Assembly: GCA_003023125.1 (NCBI GenBank)
Contig: PXSY01000077.1
Location: 1-6,535, forward strand
Source: Bacteroidetes bacterium QH_10_64_19
Lineage (GTDB): Bacteria; Bacteroidota; Rhodothermia; Rhodothermales; Salinibacteraceae
Direction: 5' to 3'
DNA length: 6,535 nucleotides
This document shows, in pieces, positions 1 through 5,753 of this stretch (position 1 is its first letter; each line of letters begins with the position of its first letter). The position numbers and the translations under genes were made by a program. Below the pieces are notes generated by a model, which worked only from the letters and a program-made list of their open reading frames with translations, had not been told where the DNA came from and ran no database searches.

Positions 1-1099
1 ACGCCTCCAGGCGCGCAATCGGGTCGATCTTACGGTCGGCCTCCAGCTCGTCGGGCGTGCGGTACTTGGTGTGGTCGTCCGAGGAGGAGTGGGGGAGGAG
101 GCGCACCACGTCGGCCACAAGGCACACCGGGCCGTTTCCGTCGCGGATGTGCTGGATGGCGGCCCGGGCGGCGGAAGCGCTGGCAAAGAAGTCGGTGCCG
201 TCCACGCGCATGCGGCTGAGGCCCTCGTATCCGGCGGCAAGCTTGTAGGGCGTGCCCCCGGCCGTCTGCTCGTCGATGGGGACGCTGATGGCGTACTTGT
301 TATCCTGCACGAGGAAGAGGGCCGGCGCTTGCTCGCGGGCCGCCCAGTTGAGGGACTCATGGAAGTCGCCCTGTGAGGTGGCCCCGTCGCCGCACGAGAT
401 GTAGACGTAGTTGTCTTCGCCCCGGTCTTTGATGGCGAGCCCAAAGCCGAGGCCCGGATTAAACTGAGCCCCGACCGACGAGGCCGTCGTCATCACATTA
501 AGGTGGTTGAGCCCAAAGTGCTCGGGCATCTGGCGGCCGCCGGAATTCGGGTCGTCGGCCTTCGCCATGTGGGCCAGCAGCGCCTCGCGGGGCGTCATCC
601 CGAGCGAGAGCGCCATGCAGAGATCCCGGTAATAGAAGCAGAACCAGTCGTGGCCGGGCCCCTCGCCGGGCTGCGAGTAGCGACTGATCGCGGACTGGAC
701 GGCCTCGTGCCCGGCGCACCCGATGTGGAAGTGGCCCTTGCCCTGCTTCAGCAGCGTCATCATCTTCTCGTCGAGCCGCCGGGAGAGCATCATCGTGCGG
801 AGCCGCCGCCGCAGTTCGTCGGCCGCAAAGTCGGACGGCGTCAGCTTGTCAATCTCGATCGACCCATCTGACTCGATGGACGGAGTCTCGGGAATGGCGG
901 CGTGGCCGTCCCCGTGCATCAGGTTCTCGACCGGAATCTCCTCGTCGACCGTCTCCACGGCCTCTTCCGCATCGGGAGGAGACGGCGGTTCCCCATCGGG
1001 TTGATCCGGCTGCGACGCTTCTGCCTCGGGGGCGTCGGACGTCTCGTCCTGCGGGTCAGGATCGGCGTGGGTCGTATTTTGGGTCTCGGAGTCAGCCAT
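1..1099 (-). CDS. 2-oxoacid dehydrogenase E1 component, alpha domain (3' end cut by window edge)
   Basis: Thiamine-diphosphate E1 subunit of a 2-oxoacid dehydrogenase complex (branched-chain 2-oxoacid or pyruvate type), which decarboxylates the 2-oxoacid and passes the acyl group to E2 lipoate in the cytoplasm. The 366 visible residues start at ATG 1099 and run off the left edge. Residues 1-85 form an Asp/Glu/Pro-rich, low-complexity leader; the E1-alpha fold starts near 88. Visible motifs are GHE (130-132), YYRD (156-159), SGGRQMPEHFG (186-196), the cofactor motif GDGATSQGDFHESLN (237-251) closed by DN (266-267), and the loop HSSSDD (337-342), equivalent to the His-Ser-x-Ser-Asp loop of branched-chain E1-alpha. 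The SGGRQMP type is, as I recall, found in E1 proteins with alpha and beta domains fused in one chain, so the gene may continue well beyond the edge. The upstream sequence has no Shine-Dalgarno. Family is certain; substrate is not. Confidence 0.93.
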   Translation of the reverse strand, partial: MADSETQNTTHADPDPQDETSDAPEAEASQPDQPDGEPPSPPDAEEAVETVDEEIPVENLMHGDGHAAIPETPSIESDGSIEIDKLTPSDFAADELRRRLRTMMLSRRLDEKMMTLLKQGKGHFHIGCAGHEAVQSAISRYSQPGEGPGHDWFCFYYRDLCMALSLGMTPREALLAHMAKADDPNSGGRQMPEHFGLNHLNVMTTASSVGAQFNPGLGFGLAIKDRGEDNYVYISCGDGATSQGDFHESLNWAAREQAPALFLVQDNKYAISVPIDEQTAGGTPYKLAAGYEGLSRMRVDGTDFFASASAARAAIQHIRDGNGPVCLVADVVRLLPHSSSDDHTKYRTPDELEADRKIDPIARLEA

Positions 1100-1403
1100 G
1101 GATCGGAGCCATCTGGATGAATCGACACAGTTCGAAGCGATCCGGAAAGCCGAGGGAGCGCGCGGGCCAAACCCTCTTCATGGAAACGGCCAGCACAGCG
1201 GCGGCCACGCGGGTGAATCTCAAGGCGCTATGTCCTTGAGACGACTGTCTGAAAGCGCTTCCGGTCCACTTGTGTTGAAAAATCCCAACAGGTCCAGACC
1301 GCCAGTGCGCCCAATGTATGGAATTTCTCCGCCATCGAAAAGGTCCTTTCGCGAAAACGACGGAAGAACGGCGGGCAGAAGACAGACAAGAAATGAGGAA
1401 GGA
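1100..1403. other. Intergenic gap between kinase stop and E1 start
   Basis: This 304-bp stretch holds no convincing gene on either strand. It must contain the 3' end of the kinase transcript and the upstream region of the E1 gene. I see an 8-bp inverted repeat at 1218-1241 (listed separately) and a perfect 10-bp palindrome, TTTCGCGAAA, at 1347-1356, about 50 bp past the kinase stop. Neither is followed by a T-run in the minus direction, so I find no classical terminator. No clear -35/-10 or TAnnTTTG promoter for the E1 gene was recognised. Confidence 0.6.
1218..1241. repeat. 8-bp perfect inverted repeat, possible operator upstream of the E1 gene
   Basis: TCTCAAGG (1218-1225) is followed, after 8 bp, by its exact reverse complement CCTTGAGA (1234-1241). 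It lies about 120 bp upstream of the E1 start codon. There is no T-rich tract on either side, which argues against an intrinsic terminator. The arm-gap-arm layout over two helical turns would suit a dimeric DNA-binding protein, but that role is inferred. Confidence 0.35.
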
Positions 1404-2867
1404 TCACGCCTCCACGGCTTTCGCCTCCGGTTCGGGCTCGTAAGGGAGTTCGAACCAGAACCGGGTCCCACGGCCCTTCGTGCTCTCGACGTGAATGTCT
1501 TCGCCGTGGGCCTGGAGAATCTGCTTGACGATGCTGAGGCCGAGCCCAGTCCCGCCGCTCTCGCGCGAGCGGTCCGGATCCACCCGGTAGAAGCGTTCAA
1601 AGATCCGATCGAGGTGGTCTTCGTCGATGCCCTGTCCGGTGTCGACGATCTCAATGCGAACCTTGTCGAGGCGCCGGTGCACGCGGCACCGCACCGATCC
1701 GCTGTCCGTGTAGGCGATGCCGTTCTCGATGAGGTTCCGCAGCACCTGCCGGATGCGGGAGCGGTCGGCGTGAACGAAAAACTGTGGCACGTCGGCCTGG
1801 AGATCGAGCTCTTTCTCGTCGGCCTTGGGGCGGAGCATCTCGGCCACCTCGTTCACCAGGTCTCTCAGGTCAAACACCGAGCGGTTGATGAGGTCCTCGC
1901 GGTATTCGAGGCGGGCGATGTCGATCAGGTCGTTAAACAGGTTCTGGAGCCGATTCAGGTTGGTGAGGGCCTTCTCGGCGTACATCTTTCGCTGGTCGTC
2001 GGTGAGGCCGGGCGTGCCGAGGGCCTCCAGGTAGCCGCTAATGGAAAAAATGGGATTGCGAACCTCGTGGGAGACATTCCCGATGAACTCGCTCTGCAGC
2101 CGCGTCATGCGCTCGAGCTCTTCAATCTTCTCCCGGAACGCGTCGGAGGCGTGGTTCAGGCTCTCGGCAAGGTCCTGAAACTCTGCCGCGCGGGAGTCGA
2201 CGCGAATTTTGCCCGCGAACTCCCCGTTGGCCACGCGTCGTGCCGTTTCGCTGATGCGGGTGAGAGGCGTGGTGACCTGGTAGGTCGCCACGAAACTGCC
2301 GAGGAGGGCCAGGATGAGGGCCAGCACCATGCCGAGGATGAGAACGACCTGGAACCGCTGTGCGAGGTCGTAAAGAGGGGGTGGGGACTGTGCAACCTGC
2401 ACGATCAGGTTCGAGGACGGCCGGTAGAGGGCCGCTACGAACAACGGGTCCCCCGCAGACTGGCCATTCGCGGCCCGGGTGAATTGAATCGTCTCCTCCT
2501 CCATGCGCTGCAGGGCCGACACGTCAATCAGCGTATCGGAGGAAAGCGGCCCGGAGGGAGGACGGTAGGTGGTGTCGGGGGTAACGAGCGTAATGTGGAG
2601 ATTTTGAAGCTCCGTCAGGTTCTCCACGATGCGTCCCCGTCGCGCCTCGGATGGTTCCTGCTCAACCTGCACGGCAATACGGTCAGCCTGGTCTCGCAGG
2701 GTTTGCTGCATGGCCGTCCGCATCTCTCCACGCAGCACGAGCAACACGTACAGACCGACTCCTACGACGGCCGTCCCCACGAACAGGGCAAAGGTCAGCA
2801 CCATCCAGGTTTTCGTGGAGGCCCGCCGCGGGAGGAGGAGGTCCCAAATCGACCGGAGAAAAGACAT
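1404..2867 (-). CDS. PhoR-like membrane sensor histidine kinase
   Basis: Inner-membrane sensor kinase that should autophosphorylate and transfer phosphate to the regulator encoded upstream (3130-3843). Numbered from ATG 2867 (487 residues): membrane helix about 20-45, a periplasmic sensing region about 46-172 with no family I recognise, second helix about 174-197, HAMP about 198-252, then the HisKA domain with H-box SHEVRNPI and phospho-acceptor His267. The ATPase domain shows N-box NLIENG (378-383), G1 DTGQG (409-413), F-box FERFYR (423-428) and G2 GGTGLGLS (438-445). All catalytic boxes are intact. No PAS domain is evident between HAMP and HisKA. The tail is acidic. An in-frame GTG at 2873 would add two residues; neither start has a clear ribosome binding site, and I prefer the ATG. 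The signal sensed is unknown; 'PhoR-like' describes architecture only. Confidence 0.95.
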   Translation of the reverse strand: MSFLRSIWDLLLPRRASTKTWMVLTFALFVGTAVVGVGLYVLLVLRGEMRTAMQQTLRDQADRIAVQVEQEPSEARRGRIVENLTELQNLHITLVTPDTTYRPPSGPLSSDTLIDVSALQRMEEETIQFTRAANGQSAGDPLFVAALYRPSSNLIVQVAQSPPPLYDLAQRFQVVLILGMVLALILALLGSFVATYQVTTPLTRISETARRVANGEFAGKIRVDSRAAEFQDLAESLNHASDAFREKIEELERMTRLQSEFIGNVSHEVRNPIFSISGYLEALGTPGLTDDQRKMYAEKALTNLNRLQNLFNDLIDIARLEYREDLINRSVFDLRDLVNEVAEMLRPKADEKELDLQADVPQFFVHADRSRIRQVLRNLIENGIAYTDSGSVRCRVHRRLDKVRIEIVDTGQGIDEDHLDRIFERFYRVDPDRSRESGGTGLGLSIVKQILQAHGEDIHVESTKGRGTRFWFELPYEPEPEAKAVEA

Positions 2868-3129
2868 ACTCACAGGTGACCAACGAGCCCCGCAACTTAC
2901 AGCACGGGTGCAATGGGGCCAGGCGTAGAATCTGAGGAGAGACGCTGTCTCGGGTCCTAGGTTCGCCCCGTCATCATCCTAGCCGGGGAGATCCTCCGGG
3001 ACGACAGGAGGCACGCATCCGCGCCATGCCATGACGCGTTCGTGCCCGGTGCTCGGTGAGACCGGCGCCGCCGACTGTAGGGTCGGCGGAGCGGTGCCTC
3101 ACTGCGACCCGAATGAGGACGCCAGACTC
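2868..3129. other. Long spacer between response regulator and kinase genes
   Basis: A 262-bp gap separates the regulator stop from the kinase start, although two-component partners usually overlap or lie within tens of bases. No gene is supported here. It holds the strong hairpin at 3068-3089. I could not recognise a promoter for the kinase within it. Confidence 0.55.
3068..3089 (-). terminator. Strong GC-rich hairpin after the response regulator; possible terminator or attenuating stem
   Basis: CCGCCGAC (3068-3075) and GTCGGCGG (3082-3089) form a perfect 8-bp stem with a 6-nt loop. On the minus strand it lies 40 bp past the regulator stop codon. The flanks GGC (3064-3066) and GCC (3095-3097) could lengthen the stem across an internal loop. 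No U-tract follows on the minus strand, so it is not a canonical intrinsic terminator. It could partly terminate the transcript, protect a 3' end, or uncouple regulator and kinase expression. Confidence 0.4.
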
Positions 3130-3843
3130 CTACGCTTCGGCGGACTCTTCTTCCTGAACAAAGCGGTACCCAACGCCGCGGACGGTCTGAATGTGCTTGG
3201 CAAAGTCGCCCAGCTTCTCGCGGAGGTTCTTGATGTGGGCATCCACGGTTCGCTCCGTCACCATCATCGCGTCCTTCCAGATGGTTTCGAGCAACTGCTG
3301 GCGGGTAAAGGCCTTTCGGGGATGTCGCACGAGGTAGCGCAGCAGCTCAAACTCCGTCAGGGTCAGTCCGAGGTCTTCACCGTTCAGCTCGGCGCGGTAC
3401 TCATCCTCGTAGATTTTGAGCCCGTCGACCTCAAGAATGCTGCTTTCCTCGACGCCGGACCGACGCAGCACGGCCTTCACATGGGCCACGAGCACCTGCG
3501 GGGACACCGGCTTGGTCAGGTAGTCGTCGCCCCCGAGCATCAGGCCCTCAATCTGGTCTTCTTCCTCCGTCTTCGCACTCAGAAAGACGATGGGGATCTC
3601 TTCGGTCTCGACTCGAGAGCGCAGTTCCTTACAGACCTCGTACCCGTCGACGCCGGGGAGCATGATGTCGAGCACGATCAGATCCATCTTTCCGGATGCC
3701 GTGTCGAGTGCTTCTTCCCCGTCAAACGCGGTGTGTACGGTATAACCTTCTTCTTCGAGAAAGTGGCCCACGACTTCAACAACATCCTTTTCATCGTCGA
3801 CAACAAGAATGTCAATGTCGCTGGGATCGGCAGTAATAGGCAT
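3130..3843 (-). CDS. OmpR/PhoB-family response regulator
   Basis: Cytoplasmic two-component transcription regulator of 237 residues, the usual length for the OmpR/PhoB family. The receiver domain spans about 10-128. It has the acidic pair Asp16-Asp17, phospho-acceptor Asp59 in LIVLDIMLPG, switch Ser89 and the conserved Lys111 in LTKPVSP. The winged-helix DNA-binding domain spans about 137-229, with the recognition-helix stretch TERTVDAHIKNLREKL (196-211) and the closing wing motif VRGVGYRF (221-228). All phosphorylation residues are present, so it should be a conventional switch that dimerises on direct-repeat sites. Its cognate kinase is almost certainly the next gene downstream (1404-2867). 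ATG 3843 places the receiver at the normal distance from the N-terminus; no Shine-Dalgarno precedes it, and the leader just upstream is AT-rich. PhoB-like by sequence type, but a phosphate role is not shown. Confidence 0.96.
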   Translation of the reverse strand: MPITADPSDIDILVVDDEKDVVEVVGHFLEEEGYTVHTAFDGEEALDTASGKMDLIVLDIMLPGVDGYEVCKELRSRVETEEIPIVFLSAKTEEEDQIEGLMLGGDDYLTKPVSPQVLVAHVKAVLRRSGVEESSILEVDGLKIYEDEYRAELNGEDLGLTLTEFELLRYLVRHPRKAFTRQQLLETIWKDAMMVTERTVDAHIKNLREKLGDFAKHIQTVRGVGYRFVQEEESAEA

Positions 3844-3983
3844 TGGATTAAGCGGGAATTAGTGAATAAGGAAAAAATGTACACCGCCGCTGGACAAGGC
3901 ACAGGAGAAGTTATCAACACTACCCCGAATCCTATGCGAGAGCCACATGGCGGGATGCGTCTAAAGCTTCGTAGTGAAGGGTA

Positions 3984-3991
3984 CAAACGTA
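3984..3991 (-). promoter_or_regulatory. Possible Bacteroidota-type -7 element (TAnnTTTG) upstream of the response regulator
   Basis: Read on the minus strand, this is TACGTTTG, an exact match to the Bacteroidota -7 consensus TAnnTTTG. It lies about 140 bp upstream of the regulator start, in the gap after alr. The matching -33 TTTG is not convincing (only a TTCTG-like sequence near the right distance). An 8-mer with two free bases can occur by chance, so confidence is low. Confidence 0.2.
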
Positions 3992-4026
3992 ACGATGTCG
4001 TGTGTCGTTCAGAAGCTTGATGTTAA

Positions 4027-5190
4027 TCAGATATTCGGTGCTAATGCCGAGCGGGGATGAGGATCCGATTCGGGATCATCGTCCGACGTAACGTATCGCC
4101 GGGGCACGCGGGGCGAGACGCTGCAGCAAATCTCGTACGGGATCGTCTCGCTCCACTGGGCTACGTCGTACACCGTCGGTCCTGAAGGCCCGAAGAGAAC
4201 GGCCTCGTCTCCCAGCTCGACGGTTGTCGCCGGGGGCTGGCTGGGGGGGCCAAGATCCACCATGCACATGTCCATGCAGATCGTGCCCACGATGGGGCGG
4301 GAGGTGCCCCCCAGACGAACGGATGCACGGCCGGAGCAGAGGCGCGGGTATCCGTCCCCGTACCCTACGCCCAACGTGGCGATGCGGGTCCGGCGAGGAG
4401 CCTGCCAGTGGGCACCGTACGAGATCGGCGTGCCCGCAGGCACCGTCTTGAGGTGAGTCACGCGGGCCGTCAATTGCATCGCGGGACGAAGGTTGAGGCG
4501 GGCGCTCAGGTCCGGAGTGGCCGCCAATCCGTACAGGGCGATGCCGCTCCGGACGAGGGGCGACGAAACGTGCTGAGTGGGCGCTCCGAGGGTAAGCAGG
4601 GCGCCCGTGTTGGCCGCATGCACGTGTTCGACTGGCACGTCCAGAGCCTCGACGACGGCCTGGAAGCGCTCAAGCTGCGTCTGGGCAAACGTGCTCCCGG
4701 GGGCGTCGGCCGTCGCGAAGTGCGTCCAGATGCCCGCGAGCGTGACGCCCGGGGTCTCGGCCAGGTGCGACAGGACCGCCGGTACGTCCTCGGGGGACAG
4801 CCCAAGGCGACCCATGCCCGTGTCGACCTTCACGTGGACCCGGAGGGGGGCGTCCGGACGGGCGTGGCGAACGACGGCCGCCGCAACGTCGGCGGAGGGA
4901 ATCGTAAGGGCGAGGTCGTATTCCGCGTACTGGGAGATCTGCTCGGGTGACGGGGCCCCGAGCACCAAGATGCGTGCGGCATGTCCCGCCTCCCGAAGAC
5001 GAATGCCTTCCGCCGGCCGGGCAACGCCGAAGTGTCGGACGCCCTCGTCGTGGAGGACCTGGGCCACGGGGAGAATGCCATGCCCGTACGCGTCGGCTTT
5101 GACAATGGCCATCAAGTCGGCCGCCCCGGCCCGGTCTTGCACGGCATGAACATTGTGGCGAATCGCCGACAGGTCCACGGTGGCGGCCAC
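4027..5190 (-). CDS. alr: Alanine racemase
   Basis: PLP-dependent enzyme that interconverts L- and D-alanine, supplying D-Ala for peptidoglycan in the cytoplasm. It has 387 residues, a normal length. The PLP lysine is Lys31 in the signature VKADAYGHG. Other expected residues are Lys121 and Arg128 in HVKVDTGMGRLG, Arg214 before SGIALYG, the catalytic tyrosine Tyr258 in ISYG, Tyr277 in GVGYGDGYPR (the same 19-residue spacing as Tyr265/Tyr284 of the Geobacillus enzyme), and the CMDM motif (305-308). The barrel domain is N-terminal and the beta domain follows. After the usual ending RRYV an extra acidic tail of about 21 residues is present. The start is GTG at 5190: the frame upstream has no ATG, GTG or TTG before a stop, and GAGG lies 8 bp before it. 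There is no murF fusion. Transcribed divergently from the peptidase gene at 5754. Confidence 0.97.
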   Translation of the reverse strand: MAATVDLSAIRHNVHAVQDRAGAADLMAIVKADAYGHGILPVAQVLHDEGVRHFGVARPAEGIRLREAGHAARILVLGAPSPEQISQYAEYDLALTIPSADVAAAVVRHARPDAPLRVHVKVDTGMGRLGLSPEDVPAVLSHLAETPGVTLAGIWTHFATADAPGSTFAQTQLERFQAVVEALDVPVEHVHAANTGALLTLGAPTQHVSSPLVRSGIALYGLAATPDLSARLNLRPAMQLTARVTHLKTVPAGTPISYGAHWQAPRRTRIATLGVGYGDGYPRLCSGRASVRLGGTSRPIVGTICMDMCMVDLGPPSQPPATTVELGDEAVLFGPSGPTVYDVAQWSETIPYEICCSVSPRVPRRYVTSDDDPESDPHPRSALAPNI

Positions 5191-5375
5191 CGGGGCATCC
5201 TCAACTGTATCTACCGACTGATCGATGGCGGGGATAGGGGAGATGGCGACGCAAAGCGGTTACGAGCGTAGATTTTTGGTAGGCGTGCATCCGCCCAATA
5301 GTTCCTGAATATGAAATCGAAAGACTGGACCGGAAACGGAGCGTACGGTGTGCATTCTGCTGTTGCCTCTGTATG
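5191..5375. other. Upstream region of alr
   Basis: No gene is supported in this stretch, which must carry the leader and promoter of the minus-strand alr gene. The only clear signal is GAGG just upstream of the alr GTG start. Several AT-richer patches (5270-5290 and 5300-5325) could hold the alr promoter, but I cannot pick a -35/-10 pair with confidence. Confidence 0.5.
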
Positions 5376-5404
5376 TTGAGGGAGCTTCATGCGCTTCATA
5401 TTAC
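5376..5404 (+). promoter_or_regulatory. Sigma-70-like promoter on the plus strand
   Basis: TTGAGG (5376-5381) matches 4 of 6 bases of the -35 consensus TTGACA. TATTAC (5399-5404) matches 4 of 6 bases of TATAAT. The spacer is exactly 17 bp. Transcription would begin near 5411 and enter the structured stretch that follows. It may drive a separate small RNA ending at the T-run near 5583, or a 340-nt leader for the peptidase gene. The call rests on consensus matching alone, and this phylum often uses a different promoter consensus. Confidence 0.33.
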
Positions 5405-5410
5405 TCTTCC

Positions 5411-5583
5411 TGCCTGCGTCTCGTGTTCGGGTCTGGGAAGCTGGGTCTCCGGGGCGGAATTCTTGGGGGCTCTGCCGCTGAGGACGCGCTCTTGCCCACC
5501 GAACGCCGGCACGAGGGGATGGCTCGGCCCTTTTGGAAGCGATGCCCACAGCCGAAGGTTCGTGCCGTGCCCCCCTCGTTTTT
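5411..5583 (+). ncRNA. Candidate structured small RNA or structured leader (unassigned)
   Basis: No protein is supported here, but the plus strand can fold extensively. Stem 1 pairs 5423-5430 with 5499-5506 (8 pairs, one G-U) and continues past a 3-nt bulge with 5434-5437 to 5495-5498. Stem 2 starts at the very next base and pairs 5507-5514 with 5560-5567 (8 perfect pairs). An inner stem pairs 5524-5528 with 5551-5555. A third stem, 5511-5518 with 5572-5579, is also 8 perfect pairs, competes with stem 2, and runs into TTTTT (5579-5583). A promoter-like pair lies just upstream. I see no match to the tmRNA, RNase P, SRP or 6S consensus elements I know. GC-rich DNA forms chance stems, so this is a candidate only. 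Confidence 0.28.
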
Positions 5584-5753
5584 GAGCTGACGTGACCAAA
5601 TCAAACCGAGATCACGGGCCGTATAACCACGCGTGGATTGATCTGTTGAATCCGGCTGTGCAAAAGATAGGCCGGGAACGCGCCGGTACACGACGAGTCG
5701 GGAGTCGGCCTCCGGCCGTTGTCACGACCTCCCACCACAACATTCTTTCCCCG
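5584..5753. other. Immediate upstream region of the peptidase gene
   Basis: No gene is supported. It contains the perfect 10-bp palindrome CCACGCGTGG (5627-5636), a small hairpin CGGCC-TCC-GGCCG (5706-5718) and a tandem heptamer GAGTCGG twice (5695-5708). TTGAAT (5646-5651) resembles a -35 box but no acceptable -10 follows at the right distance. No Shine-Dalgarno precedes the ATG at 5754. Confidence 0.5.
5627..5636. repeat. Perfect 10-bp palindrome in the divergent gap
   Basis: CCACGCGTGG is fully self-complementary and lies about 118 bp upstream of the peptidase start. Flanking GATCA (5610-5614) and TGATC (5639-5643) add a looser outer pair. It could be a binding site for a dimeric regulator; this is inferred from symmetry alone. 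Confidence 0.25.

Noticed and set aside
1098..2879. 593-codon open frame on the plus strand, running antisense across the whole histidine kinase gene
   Set aside because: It has no recognisable domain, is rich in His, Gly, Arg and Val as expected of an antisense shadow in GC-rich DNA, and the minus strand encodes a complete kinase with every catalytic box. The length is explained by scarcity of stops in that frame.
3850..3900. T6 run on the minus strand just upstream of the response regulator, considered as a terminator
   Set aside because: No stable stem precedes the run on the minus strand; it is more likely the AT-rich leader of the regulator gene.
3031..4020. 329-codon plus-strand open frame opposite the response regulator
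   Set aside because: It is antisense to an unambiguous OmpR/PhoB regulator, has no known motif, and spans both intergenic flanks without any start signal.
4408..5149. Plus-strand open frames of 180 and 190 codons opposite alr
   Set aside because: They overlap each other and the complete alr coding region. Their composition is Arg/Ala/Gly-rich shadow sequence with no domain.
5211..5549. 112-codon minus-strand open frame upstream of alr
   Set aside because: It has no recognisable domain, no ribosome binding site, an atypical composition, and covers the opposite strand of the putative structured RNA. A tiny gene starting internally near 5400 cannot be fully excluded, but I see no support.
5348..5590. 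Plus-strand open frames of 80 and 70 codons in the alr-peptidase gap
   Set aside because: Two overlapping frames compete, neither resembles a known small protein, and neither has a ribosome binding site; the base-pairing pattern explains the stretch better.
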